DNA of 64,000 bases from Tilletia caries (taxonomy: Eukaryota > Basidiomycota > Exobasidiomycetes > Tilletiales > Tilletiaceae): positions 496,001-560,000 of the forward strand of contig JALUTQ010000041.1 in assembly GCA_032718865.1 (NCBI GenBank). The letters run 5' to 3'. Below, piece by piece: positions 53,827 to 64,000 of the stretch (positions are counted from its first letter, which is position 1; every line of letters starts with the position of its first letter). The translations under genes and the position numbers were made by a program. A model generated the notes under the pieces. It saw only the letters and a program-made list of their open reading frames with translations. It was not told the DNA's origin and ran no database searches.

Positions 53827-55702
53827 TGTTTCAACTTGGGCGCAGGTTTGGACTGATGTTCACCTATCACATCGGACATCCAATCCATATACATATATTC
53901 CGGCGTAGGTTCCGCTGCCCGATCAGCCCCCGGCGCTCATCGCACTGAGAAGTGAGAACAGTCCATACTCCATAGGGCACGGGCTCCCGCATTTCGGTGA
54001 CCGGAACATATGAGGCTTGATACATACACTGGTCCGCCGTCCGACGGATTGATGAGGGGGACTTACGCGGTTTCGCGGTTACGCCCGCGTCGCACCTCCT
54101 GAGTTCTGATTTTACATACTCTGTTTCAATAATGAATTAGACTACTGTGAACTGTAGTCTTCCCCGGTCAGCCCTACCAGCTGTTGCGATGCCATTTGGG
54201 CTTTGGCAAGCGCCAGCGACTGCACGGCTGGTACGCTGGTTACAGGCACCAAAACAGGGGTTATCGTCTGAAGCTGGCCAATGCGAAATAACAAATGAGG
54301 CATGGGTTCATGGGTGAAGCCCGAACGACGACCGCTTGTCACCTCACTGGTGTGGTGACTCAGTAAGTCTCAGTGTGTTAACTTTCAGCCGGCAGCCCCG
54401 CGTAAAGATCTCATTATTCGCATCTTCTCGTTTGACCGCCGACGTGACAGCCGACGTGAGGCCGCGCCCCGCGTCGGCCGGCCGTGTGGCGTGATTAACA
54501 ATTCGCATATTCAAGTTTCAGGAACCAGGGTTTTCATTTTTCTAAGCTAAGGCGCCCGAATGGCCAGGCCAAGCCACACTTCTTCGAAGGCTGACGCCAA
54601 CTGGCCGTGCGGCGTGCCTCCTTCCGGTAGAAGTGTATCACTGTGCTCATCTGTGCGGATTGACGCCTGTCGGTGTGCAATAATGTATAATGGTGGCTGC
54701 CAGCTACCCGCTTCTGTCTCTAAATTAATTGTCTCATCTATATTGCAAAGCACTCTAGTTTATTGCGCCTCAGTTCCTGAAACGCTACATATGGAGACCG
54801 ATCACCGAGGTCCGAGACTCGAGAGAGTGCAAGACCGCATTCTAATGAGGTGAAGCAACCAGCTCAACCTTCTGCCTTCGACAGTGACCGATGATCAGCG
54901 ATCAGCGACTGCTGAGTTAATATAGTCATCCTCGAGGCCCGACCTCCGAGAGTCCGAGCCCGATAATCGACCGAACAGAAATCAGGGTCCAGCCAAACAT
55001 TCTTTTTTTAATGTAACTCAATAACATTCTTCCGCTCGTCATCGCCTCGCTACATCCGTTCCGGCTTTCCGGGTCTCTTGCCTTTTTTTCATGTACCTTA
55101 TTCAAGGAATGCATCACGCAGGTCGCAGACGAAGAACAAGGTCGTATATGTGGCACTTTTCCTTCTTCCAGCCCGTGCTCTGAAGCACCCCCTCCCCCTC
55201 TAGTTTCCTCTCTTCTACCATCTCCTCTGAGCTCTGCCCTTTCACCTCTTACCTTCCTCTACCTCCGACGCCTTCTGCCACACTCACACTACCGGCCATA
55301 CTCGCCTCTCCTCTCCATCGGCTCTCTGCGCGTATCTTCTCCTCTCCTCTCCTCCTACCTCGCCGCTTCGGCTCGTCAACGTCGCGGCACTCCTCGTCGC
55401 CGCTAGTCTTGAGCTGTGTGGACCATCTAGCGCATTGTCCGTCTGGCGCTCTTTGGGCTCAGGCCTGTGATACTCGCTTCTTTTGGTCCCCTCTCGAGCA
55501 GTGCGGTGGCACCTGTGCAACGACGTCGGCGAGTTCGGTGCGACAAGACTCGAGGACGATCGGACTGCGCGAACTACATTGCTGTAAGTTACTTCCACAC
55601 CCCAATGCTCTCGCTGCGGTCTTGGCCCCTTGCTGACATGCGCTACTCTCTTCCTTGTCTCGTATCTTCGTAGTATTTTGGCACGATCAGGCGCTTGTTA
55701 TC
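53827..55702. other. Interior of the 9.1-kb element with possible minor exons
   Basis: Two minus-strand segments read like protein but are not linked into a gene: 54751-54547 (ETEAGSWQPPLYIIAHRQAS, ending FEEVWLGLAIRAP and stop) and 54342-54142 (HEPMPHLLFRIGQLQTITPV, ending LTGEDYSSQ and stop). The last 500 bases are a CT-rich leader (TCCTCTCCTC runs near 55200-55370) for the plus-strand gene at 55703. Confidence 0.35.
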
Positions 55703-57698
55703 ATGGATACGCGCAGCACACAGCCTGCGTCCAGCGCGGCTGGTGATTCGACAGGGCAGCACAGCAACAACGTGAGTTCATTCCATCCATTCTTACCGTC
55801 GCAGACGTCCATGTTGATCGTATGACTGACATCTGTATTCTTTTGGATAGGATATCAACGCCACGCTCGCGGCAATTCTCAAGCAGGTTAACCACGTTGG
55901 TACCAACGTGGATGATGTCTCCGGCAAGCTCGGCAAGGTCACCGAGCGACTTCAGTTGCTGGAAGCCCACTCAGGTCTCTATGGCCAGTCCACAGCTCCT
56001 CGGCCCTCTGACAACGGCAGTACTACTAGTGAGTAGCTCCTGCTTCGGTCCAGAAGAGCCTGACATAACCAGTTACTGATTCACTTTGCTCTTCCTCAGC
56101 TCCAGTCCAGTCACAGCCAGTCCGTGGATCGATGTTTGCGGGACCGGGACCTTCGACGTCCTACGCCTCAGGTCTGCCGCAGCATTCATTCCCGGCCGCA
56201 GCGCCTACGACGAGCGCCGGCATCCCCGATATGCGCTTCCAGTCCACGTCCTCGGGAGGCACTGCGGACGACATCGAATTCCAAATGCTCCGAATGAGCT
56301 CGCCAGCCACGTCGACCTCGCAGCCGTCTCAGCACTCTCAAGGTCCAGGCCACTTCGCAAGCAGGGGGTTTCCTTCTGTCCGGCATCCGTCTTACGGGCA
56401 GCTTCGACCTTCACCGGCAACAGCAACCAGCTTAGCGGCAAGACACGTGACAAGGCACGGCAAGCTGATGGCAATCTCAAGGGGCACCGGCGCAGGTTCG
56501 AAGTCGGAACAAGGATCCTCGGGTCGAACAGCACCAGTTCAACCGATTGTCTTCAAGAAACGCAAGGGCGACCAGAGCAGCTCGGGTATCGTCCTCCTCA
56601 AGGACCGTCGGCTTCTTGACGAGAACCTGCGCATGGGCAAAGCCGGAAAGCAATTCGAAACCCTGGTCGACAAGCATCGGCTTCGGATCTGGCCGGTCAT
56701 TCCAAAGACTGCGGACGCTAAGGAAGTGTTCAGCATCATCGTGTCAGAGTTCGAAGCTCACGGACATCGACTGTGCACTGAAGGTCAATGCGGATACGAG
56801 TGAGTACTAACAACCTCACTTCTCTCGCTACATGCTTGAGCTCGCATTAACTTACGCATACATCTCTTAACTTAGATTTGCGTGTCTCAGCACCTCCGAC
56901 CTCAAGTTTCGCACGCTTGGGAGCGACGAGCAGCATGCCGTCGACTTCATCAACGCTCAAAGCCTTCAGGCTAAGTTCACCGGCCGCGAATGCTTCATCG
57001 TTGTCAAGAGCGACCTCAAGGCAGAAATCTACGACAATCTTCTGTCGAAGATCTCCAAGCGCCACCGCCACGAGGACGAGTACGACTCCAACATCAGTGC
57101 CATGAGCGGCGAAGATTCCGATAGTCGATCAGCGCAGGACAAGGAGTTCGACCAGTGTTACCGCTGTAGGAACACCTTTCCTACGTCCGTTCTGGCAGCT
57201 CATGAAGTGGGTTGTCGGCCGAAGAAGGTGAGTCTCATGTTACGTCTGGGATGTTGGATAGCTGAGCCAGCGAATGTTCCGATGAGCGTGGCTAACATGA
57301 TAGCCTTCCTTTCCTTAACACAGAAACGGTGCGAATACAAGTACGTCAACCACATCGACGACAGCGACATTGAGCTCGTGATGCCAAAGACGGAACAAGT
57401 AGAGGATGACCCCCTCGACGGGCCTTTCTTCGAGTCGGACGATGACCTTGACGGCAACGCAAACGACGGCGACCGTACCATCTCGAGCGACAACACCAAG
57501 GGCGGCGGCGGCACTACCAGTTCCAAGAGCATTGCCCAGTCTGACGTCAAGATCATCGATAATTCAGTCAACGCTTCCGACGGCTCATCTTTGACATCTC
57601 TTCAACCAGAAGATGCCAGCGACGATACCGCGCATCAACGACAGTCTCCTGACCACTCGCAACGCAAGGATCGTTCCGTTCCGAGGCGTGCATGGTGA
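55703..57698 (+). CDS. C2HC zinc-finger-like protein of unknown function inside the 9.1-kb element (557 aa, 5 exons)
   Basis: Exons 55703-55771, 55851-56028, 56100-56799, 56876-57227 and 57324-57698, all in phase. A short helical segment (DINATLAAILKQVNHVGTNV, VSGKLGKVTERLQLLE) near residues 24-65 looks like a coiled coil. A disordered Ser/Pro-rich stretch follows, then a folded-looking region (VLLKDRRLLDENLRMGKAGK; FETLVDKHRLRIWPVIPKTA; FSIIVSEFEAHGHRLCTEGQ). The motif CYRCRNTFPTSVLAAHEVGC (C-x2-C-x12-H-x4-C) is a likely zinc finger. The C-terminus is acidic. Its stop is 72 bp from the convergent stop of the integrase gene, an arrangement fitting one element. No family is recognised. Confidence 0.65.
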
Positions 57699-57769
57699 GT
57701 ATCTGTATGAGTCTCAGCTTTTGGCTGGCGATGCTAGATGCTAACAAATCTGTCTTGTGTTTGTGTGAT

Positions 57770-59576
57770 CTACAACACCTCGTTGATGGCATCCAGCACA
57801 TCCAAGTAGGCACGCAGGCCGAAGTCTTCGGGAGGCGGGAACGACGGAGAAGGCAGCAGCTGCGATAACCCGTGTCGAGTCTCCTCCAGATTCAGAACCG
57901 GAGGAACGCGGTCTTCTATCCGGTCCACGTGGACGTGCGGGCCATCGTACTCATCCAAACCCCCCTCCCCAACAACATCATCGACGCCATAGTCTTCCGC
58001 ACCACCCATCTCCACGCCCGCCGCCTCCAGATCCTGCCTCTCCTCACGATCCATCAGCCCGAAATCGAATCCCCGACGTGCAGCATCCCAAGAACCTTTC
58101 CATCCCCACCAGACACCAGTACGATTCATAACCATATCAGTGAGTACCCCAAGCTGTGCTTCGACGTACAATTACGCGCATGGACTCACCCAAAGTGTAC
58201 ATCTGCTCTGGCGACAGGTTCCCCATTCCTTTAGTTCGAACCTTGTGGTGGTTCCACATTCCAACAAAGTGGTCGAGCGCGCCATTCAACTGCGGCAAGA
58301 AGACAAAGTGGAGCGCCCACAAGTGGATATCCGACTCGATATCCAGCACACCGCAGTCCTCAAGATATTCGAACCAAGACTTGTACTTGGACACCGTCCA
58401 CTTGCGGAGGTCCACCCAGAGACGCTCGATCCTTTGATTGTGAGTAGAGGTGCCTTGGATGAAAGAGCCCCGGTCGAGACCTGAACACAATCTGATGAGC
58501 TTTCCTTTAACCATCGCAGAGAACAACCCGAATCTCGACACCACTCACCTCTTTTCGTCTCCATCAACCTCTTAACCCCCAAGTTCTCTCCTCCATGATC
58601 TCCTCTGACTCGACTCGGCCACCCTCGTTTTTCCACGGCCTGCAAGAACAGCTCCGACACTGTCTCCGCTCGGTTGTTGCCGGATGCTTGTAGAAAGGTA
58701 ACTAGTCTGCTCTTGCCATCGATGGCACCGTGAATGACAATCTTCCACCTTATCAGCTTGTGATGCCCGTCTATGTGCCACAGGGAGTTGACGAAGGGCA
58801 CATAGTATTCCCGACGCTTGAGATACTTGGTCCATCGAGAAGTAACCCCGATCGGGTCGAGGGCCTTGATCGCAGTCCTCAACTTCGACCTGCTGACCCG
58901 GATGCCAAGACTGTTTAAGGCACCCATCGTTCCTCGCTCGCCAACCGTGTCGCTGTGCATGCTGCGTAATTTTACAAGATGCTAAAATAGTAGATGAAGA
59001 CAGTCGCGATTTGTGAGAATGTTGAGGATGTGACGTTCATAGTTCAAGGGAATAGGGGCACGGACTGACCTCGATCAGAGCTTGCTCGTCAATGGAAGTG
59101 TTCCACTTCTCGATGCCCATCTCTTTGCGACGGCGATATATCGTTCCAGGAGAGCAGTCCAACATGATGGCGATGTCGGCATCCCGGAAACCCAGCTCTA
59201 CAAGCTCCAGCAAGAGCTCGCCGGGGATGCTGAGTTTCCACTGACCAGAGTCCGCCTTGACCCACTCTTGCACGCTAGACATGGAACTAGGATCTGAGGT
59301 TCCGGCAGACGTTTGTTGCTGTAAAGAGGACAGCTGCTGAGCCAAGTCTTGAAGTGGAACCCACAAGCTGTCAAAAATTAGAGGATGGAGACGAGGGGAC
59401 AAGTAGCGAAGAGACGTGGACAGCTCCTCAATGGTCAACTCATAGATGAGAAGCATATCGCTGTTGACAGGAGAGGTGGTCTGAGAAAGGGAGTGGGAAA
59501 TGGGAGAGGTAGCCCGCGAAATGTCTTCACGGAGAGCCGTAACCTCTTCGACGGTGAGGAGTGAAACCTCCGTCAT
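57770..59576 (-). CDS. HTH plus rve-type (DDE) integrase of the 9.1-kb element
   Basis: Exons (minus): 59576-59070, 58981-58549, 58480-58190, and a last segment 58158-57770. The N-terminus has a helix-turn-helix (LLLELVELGFRDADIAIMLD, CSPGTIYRRRKEMG). The core reads NSLWHIDGHHKLIRWKIVIH (first Asp), GWPSRVRGDHGGENLGVKRL (second Asp) and GTSTHNQRIERLWVDLRKW (Glu). The last two acidic residues are 34 apart, the DD35E spacing, joined correctly only after splicing. The tail has WALHFVFLPQLNGALDHFVG and SPEQMY. The final junction needs an intron of only 31 nt (58189-58159) or a frameshift; without it the protein ends RVIVRRSTAWGTH. Similar unnamed integrase-core proteins are frequent in basidiomycetes. 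Confidence 0.8.
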
Positions 59577-59667
59577 GGCAGAAACCAGAATGCAGACTGT
59601 GGTGGACGGTGGGAAGGATGTACATACGATGAATTATAGAGCGCTGATGGAATTGGAAATATTAAAG

Positions 59668-59746
59668 CAGCGAAAAGCGAAAAGCGAGAAGGGAAAAGCG
59701 AAAAGGGAAAAGGGAAAAGCGAAGGTGGTGAAAACGGCGTTCCATA
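59668..59746 (-). repeat. Right terminal inverted repeat of the 9.1-kb element
   Basis: Inverse copy of 50650-50713 with seven heptads. Flanked outside by GGTTTC (59747-59752), identical to 50644-50649. Confidence 0.88.
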
Positions 59747-59752
59747 GGTTTC

Positions 59753-61023
59753 GGACGCACGGACGATCCGTCGGCTGCGCCCAAGTCGGACAGTGGGGAG
59801 AGTCGACGGCGGTACAATATCGGAGCCAGTTGACTCGATGGTGATTGCTGGCAACACGCATCGAGCAACGCTCCGCCTCATTCTCATTTCGAGGCCCTGC
59901 AAATTTCCTTCCTTCGCAGCAGGAAGCTCGCAGGACTGGACCACCATCTTCTCCCCCTTTGCACTCTCACCGCTCGTCGCTTTCCTACTCACTCTCGAGT
60001 GTGTACGAACGTTCGTTGCCTTCTCTTCAGTCTCGTTGCTTTCTTTTTCTTTCCCCACCCTCCGCACCCTCTTCTGGTTCTCGCATCTCGTTTCGTTTCT
60101 CAGAACATTTCCTCTTTCCTCTCCGCGTTTCACTCAACGCTTTTCTCGATGCTCCACTCTCTCCATTGTCCTTTCTTCTGGCGCCGGCTTGTAGTACGTT
60201 TCCCATTCGGTCCTGCATCGCTCAGTGGTCCCGCCCGCCCAGGGCGACCCACGATCGCACTCGGCACGAACGTAATCGAGCCCGCGCCCACCCACCTGGG
60301 GTGGGTCTTTCCCATGTTCCTTCATGGTTGCTATCAGACTGAAGCCACCTCGGAGACTGCGGGTGTGCAGCTGGGAACAGCCGACAAGGAAAATCAGAAT
60401 CTTCTCTCGCAAGATATGTGATGTAAGTACGTCAGCGCCTTGCTCTCTCAGTTCGTACGTTTGTCTCTGTATGGTAATGCCCTGCGCACAGCGTGTACCT
60501 CAGGGTTGGGTCTGAGCACGGAAGTGCTCGCACGTCGTTGCAGTCGGGGCCCGGAGCGTACCCCATTGCGATAGCCCGCTGGGCGCCGACTGCCACTATG
60601 TGAACCCCCCTCAGGCGCGCCCTGTGGGCGAAAGCATCCGATGCCAAAAGCTGGTGCCGGGAGAACTGAAGTCTGAATCTGAAGAACAATGGAAGAGTGG
60701 TGAGATTAAATGTGGACTGCAGATCTGTGGACCCGAGAGAACGGAGAAGACCTGCGCCAGTGATTGGAAGCTAAAAAGAGAACTGCCAAAGATGATGCAC
60801 ATCGACATGCCTGATGTTGGGCAGTGCGCATGCGGACGCCACGACAACGACCTGTGAGGACGGGAGTCGGGAAGGGAAAAAGATGACCGTATTGGAAACT
60901 GTTTGACGGGGATGAAGAACAGAAGCATAAGTATGCCGCGCTGATGAGCACGATGGGGTGTGAGTGTGTGACCAAACACATACAGCCTAATACGGACCAG
61001 CGTGGGTGCCGGACCTGCCGGGC
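59753..61023. other. Region between the 9.1-kb element and DIRS element 2
   Basis: CT-rich leader-like sequence at about 59940-60180 resembles a 5' UTR, but the plus-strand frame at 59999-60421 has no recognisable domain. The part from about 60600 is probably the untranslated end of DIRS element 2; its terminal repeats were not found. Confidence 0.35.
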
Positions 61024-62667
61024 TCAGGCGTAAAAGAGGTCCGTCGGATCCAAATCGCCAAAGGTGGCAGCCTGCCGCGCATAGTTGTCGCGCAGGTACA
61101 CCAGATAGGCGTCCGATTGCCACCCTCCTCGGGTCTTGATCTCGTCCATGCCTCTACCCGCCGCAAAGAACAGAGTGGCCCCTCCGATGCGGAAGCAGTG
61201 ACCAGTGACGGGGTCACGACCGGCGTCTTTGAGCCATGAATTGACGGTACGAGCAAACAAGCTCTCGGTGAGTTCATTCCGAGAACCAGAGCGTCCAAGG
61301 TAGGAAAAGGCGCCAATGGTAGTCGCGTCCTCATCTGCACGAGGTGCATTCACGTGTCGGTGCCGCCCGACCGCCACTACCGGGCAAAGCGCCGGCATGT
61401 GCCGCTGCTGAGGAGCAATGCGATCCAGGCCAGCCGTACCGCGCGCCTTCTCGGTGGGAAGAGCAAGGATGACAGACGACGGCCCTCCGGCTTTGAAAGA
61501 AAGTTGGTCCAAAAGATGCACCCAACATGCCCGGTCCGTCGGTGGGTCTGATGCCGACCGTACTGTGACCTCTCCCGGGCGACTCATGGAATAGAACGCA
61601 AAAATGGCTGCTGCTGTTATGGCCACATGGGCCCGATCCTCTGATTGTGCCGCCGCTGCCGCGATGACTGTGATGTCGTTGAGGCGCACCGGTCTTCTCT
61701 TCTCCAGAGGAGGAAGGCAGTTGATTGTGAGCGCCTTTTCGAAGGCGCGAGTGTCGGCTTTGTCGAGAGCCCATGAGAGACGATGAATGCGATGCCAGTA
61801 CGCAAGCGCAAACTGGCGCTGGCTGACCGTGCCTGCCCGTAGGGTCGTCATACCTTTGCGCAGGTACATGAGGAGAATGTTCTGGGCAGCCGGAAATCGA
61901 TAGTGGGTCGGGAGACCGAGCTCATCGCACCACGACAAGTAGGCAATGATGTGGCCCGCATACTTTTTCCTGGTGCCGAGTTTCACCGACGACCACAGGA
62001 GCTCCGAAGCCTTATGCACGACCCGCATGTCTGCTGATCCGTGCGCGCGCACCACCAAATGGCGTGCTGGCGTGAGGAGAAGGGGAACGTTCGCTTTCGG
62101 ATTGATGGCTTGCGCCGCGTCCGCGGTCATGACGCACGTTGGAACATTATCCGGGCTCAACGATGCCCATACCTCCGAGGCGGTGGTCACACGTGCAGGA
62201 ACCATGAGCCCCAGAGATGGTGATGTAGCCGGAACGCCCGGTGCCAACGAGCGCGGCGAGGCGGGCTCCGACCCTGGCACCGGAGTGGAGTCGGGTGCCG
62301 ACGCGCTGCGATCAGCAAGGGAAGATGGGAGTGGGCGCGGAGCCGAAGACAGGGAGGCCGATGAGCCGTACCCCGAAGAGGGAGAAGCCGAAGGAAGATG
62401 CGAAGTGGCCCGCCAGCGCCGATCGCGAGTGGGGGACTGTCCCGCTGTGGGAGCCGAAGCTGATGATGACGTGGAAATTGAGGACGGGGAAGCAGAGAAA
62501 GAAGGAGCCGAGATCTCTATGCGCCACCGACGATCCCGCCGAGCCGCGACCGTGCTCATGGGCTCAGAGCCTGGCGCTGCCGGAGACACTGGAGAAGTGG
62601 GAGACGAGAGAGGTTGTGTCACTGCCGCGATGCGCCAGCGCCGATCCCGTCGGGCGCCAGCAGCCAT
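61024..62667 (-). CDS. Tyrosine recombinase of DIRS element 2 (547 aa, open)
   Basis: The N-terminal ~90 residues hold three copies of an RRDRRWRI-type motif (ARRDRRWRIAAV, ARRDRRWRIEIS, TRDRRWRATS) in Ser/Pro-rich sequence. The recombinase core follows: LGTRKKYAGHIIAYLSWCDE, IFAFYSMSRPGEVTVRSASD (first Arg), GHCFRIGGATLFFAAGRGMD (H-x-x-R), and TRGGWQSDAYLVYLRDN (Tyr). It ends FGDLDPTDLFYA. This frame is intact, unlike the RT. A G9 run upstream (62837-62845) may have broken its original link to the RNase H frame. Confidence 0.8.
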   Translation of the reverse strand: MAAGARRDRRWRIAAVTQPLSSPTSPVSPAAPGSEPMSTVAARRDRRWRIEISAPSFSASPSSISTSSSASAPTAGQSPTRDRRWRATSHLPSASPSSGYGSSASLSSAPRPLPSSLADRSASAPDSTPVPGSEPASPRSLAPGVPATSPSLGLMVPARVTTASEVWASLSPDNVPTCVMTADAAQAINPKANVPLLLTPARHLVVRAHGSADMRVVHKASELLWSSVKLGTRKKYAGHIIAYLSWCDELGLPTHYRFPAAQNILLMYLRKGMTTLRAGTVSQRQFALAYWHRIHRLSWALDKADTRAFEKALTINCLPPLEKRRPVRLNDITVIAAAAAQSEDRAHVAITAAAIFAFYSMSRPGEVTVRSASDPPTDRACWVHLLDQLSFKAGGPSSVILALPTEKARGTAGLDRIAPQQRHMPALCPVVAVGRHRHVNAPRADEDATTIGAFSYLGRSGSRNELTESLFARTVNSWLKDAGRDPVTGHCFRIGGATLFFAAGRGMDEIKTRGGWQSDAYLVYLRDNYARQAATFGDLDPTDLFYA

Positions 62668-62913
62668 CGAGGCTGTCGAACGGAGGATGTGCTGAGTGGT
62701 AGAGACGGAAGCATAGAGAGCGGAGATTGATGAGCGGCAGCGCCGATCACGACGAGGACCGTCGGTGGGCGCGCTTGGAAGGAGAGGAGAAGGAGAGACC
62801 GTAGCCGAGGAAACTGTAGCTGAGAGAACTGAAGAAGGGGGGGGGCATGTTGTCGATTGGCGATGAGGCCGTCTCCCGTCGCAAACGACACCGACGAGAG
62901 ACCTGCGACGCGA

Positions 62914-64000
62914 TCATGGGTGAAGGGCAGCGCCTAAGACTCCTTGCCACGGCGCGGCCCAATCGAACTCGAGGGGGGCAAACAGCGAGCAGTCGCCCCT
63001 AGAGGGAGCGTCGGCCGGGTTGTCCGCCGACGCGACGTAGGACACGGACATGGTGATGTTGCGTCCCGATGCCAGTTCCGCAATCGATGCCAAACACCGA
63101 TTCGTCCACCGGCTCCGTGACCGTCCTTTGCGCACAGCATACACCACCCCCATGTTGTCCACCGCAAATTGCACCACACATTCCTTTGCCCCCGCCGCCA
63201 CGCAGGCCTGCAGAGCCAAGTGCAGGGCCCAGGCTTCCATTACCCCGATGTCAACATCATCGTTATCGATGGCGCCCGGGAGTGGCCAGAAGCAGGCACG
63301 ACCGTCCAAGACCACGCCGCAGCCCAGGTCGGAGGCGTCCGAGTAGAGGGTGTGCTCGTACGATGTCGTAGGGATGTGGAATGAGCGTGCGAGTGAAGGT
63401 GTCTGGAGGAATCCCAGCCATTCCCGGACTTCGGCATGCGCGGCCGTTGACAACGCCAAGCTGTGCCAGGGGAAAGAGCGGTCAAAGCGAGAGCGCAGCG
63501 CGTAGAGAGCGTTGAGGTGGCTGCGCCGCTCGGAGAATATTGCGCAAGTGTGGACGAGAGTGCCGAGAACGCTGGAAGTTTGGCGGTAATTGACCTGCTT
63601 AGGTTGGAGGAAAGCCGACAGCTTGCGAAGGTACTTTTTCCCTTTTTCTCTTCGGTGAGGGCGACTGTGCCAGCGTCAAGATCCCATTCAAACCCCAACA
63701 GCGTGAAACGACGCGTCCATCCGAAGCGCTTCGTCGCGTGAACTTTCCACCCGAAGCAGTTGACCGCCGCGTATACGTCCGCCTCCGGGGGGGGGGGGGG
63801 GGAGGCTGACCCAGCTCTGCGTCGTGCAAGACCATGTGGTCATCCGCGAAGTGGCGCGCCCGTAGGGATGGTAACTGGTGCTCCAGCCAAGCGCAGGAGA
63901 CGTCGCACAGTTGGCCAAAGATGGCCGACATCGTCGCGATCCCGAACATGCCGACAACCCACACGAAGAGTTGGCCGGCGACCCCAAACACAAAGCGACG
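62914..64000 (-). pseudogene. Reverse transcriptase-RNase H of DIRS element 2, frameshifted, truncated by window edge
   Basis: From the right edge the frame reads MFGIATMSAIFGQLCDVSCA and the polymerase box RARHFADDHMVLHD (ADD). It then hits a G16 run (63787-63802), after which DVYAAVNCFGWKVHATKRFG and FTLLGFEWDLDAGTVALTEE appear in another frame. A second shift occurs in an A-rich tract (63637-63650), then HLNALYALRSRFDRSFPWHS leads into RNase H: TLYSDASDLGCGVVLDGRAC, VQFAVDNMGVVYAVRKG and YVASADNPADAPSRGDC. The 5' part lies outside the window. Confidence 0.8.

Larger units (their letters stand above)
50650..59746. mobile_element. 9.1-kb integrase-encoding transposon with TIRs and 6-bp target duplication
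   Basis: The left end (from 50650) and the right end (to 59746, read in reverse) share TATGGAACGCCGTTTTCACC and onward for about 57 bp. Beyond the 23-bp tip they consist of TTTTCCC/TTTTCGC heptads, about five on the left and seven on the right, closing with TGCTT. Outside the tips GGTTTC occurs on both sides (50644-50649 and 59747-59752) and no further similarity is seen, so this is a 6-bp target-site duplication. A spliced DDE integrase gene starts 170 bp inside the right end, and several other spliced frames lie within. No polymerase, protease or ATPase is recognised. Confidence 0.8.
61024..64000 (-). mobile_element. DIRS-like tyrosine-recombinase retrotransposon (element 2, partial, degenerate)
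   Basis: On the minus strand, RT and RNase H fragments (right) are followed by a tyrosine recombinase (left), the DIRS order. Protein sequence differs strongly from element 1, so this is another family. The element continues past the window's right edge. Frameshifts at homopolymers break the RT. Confidence 0.8.

Noticed and set aside
1..64000. CRISPR arrays, rRNA genes, bacterial operons or riboswitches
   Set aside because: The gene structure is eukaryotic with spliceosomal introns. The tandem repeats found (GGCA, CATA, TCATCGC, TTTTCCC) lack unique spacers.

Overview
This is nuclear DNA of a filamentous-type fungus, most likely a basidiomycete. Genes are split by many short introns (mostly 45-100 nt, GTRNGT donors, CAG/TAG acceptors), 5' leaders are rich in CT, CA or CATA runs, and coding sequence carries poly-Q and Ser/Ala-rich inserts. 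Tyrosine-recombinase (DIRS-type) retroelements and an rve-type integrase of a kind common in basidiomycetes are also present. Nothing visible fixes the genus.

Layout. 1-9.4 kb: a small secreted/membrane protein, a 5'-truncated TruB/Pus4 pseudouridine synthase, a 2H phosphoesterase with one frameshift, a lineage-specific ORF with a duplicated segment, and a decayed GH13 alpha-glucosidase. 10.5-15.1 kb: a DIRS-like retroelement (Gag, RT-RNase H, tyrosine recombinase) whose RT is interrupted by a spliceosomal intron. 15.7-37.2 kb: the conserved gene block, with a ZGRF1/Mte1-like protein, a DUF4743 Nudix hydrolase, a JMJD4-type oxygenase, a dual-PH protein, Got1, thioredoxin, two TIR-bounded non-autonomous elements, the Hir1 histone chaperone, a DAO-type FAD oxidoreductase, an LLPH/DUF2423 protein and a Leu5/SLC25A42-type CoA carrier. 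39.5-48.5 kb: three paralogous seven-helix membrane proteins, two in a recent tandem duplication and one inverted beside them. 60.6-64 kb: part of a second, different DIRS-like element on the minus strand that runs off the window.

The most notable object is a 9.1-kb DNA element at 50650-59746. It has inverted termini (a unique 23-bp tip followed by TTTTC[C/G]C heptads), a perfect 6-bp target duplication (GGTTTC), and a spliced HTH + DDE (D,D-34-E) integrase gene just inside one end. It also holds several unrecognised spliced genes. Its 6-bp duplication recalls Polinton/Maverick elements, but no DNA polymerase B, protease or packaging ATPase is recognisable, so it may be an undescribed integrase-driven transposon with cargo. 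Other points of interest are a 9-nt microexon shared by two of the seven-helix genes and read through without introns in the third, patchwork identity suggesting gene conversion between the tandem copies, and nonsense changes in the dead elements that all look like CA to TA.

Exon coordinates were read by eye from splice signals and reading-frame continuity. No database search was run.
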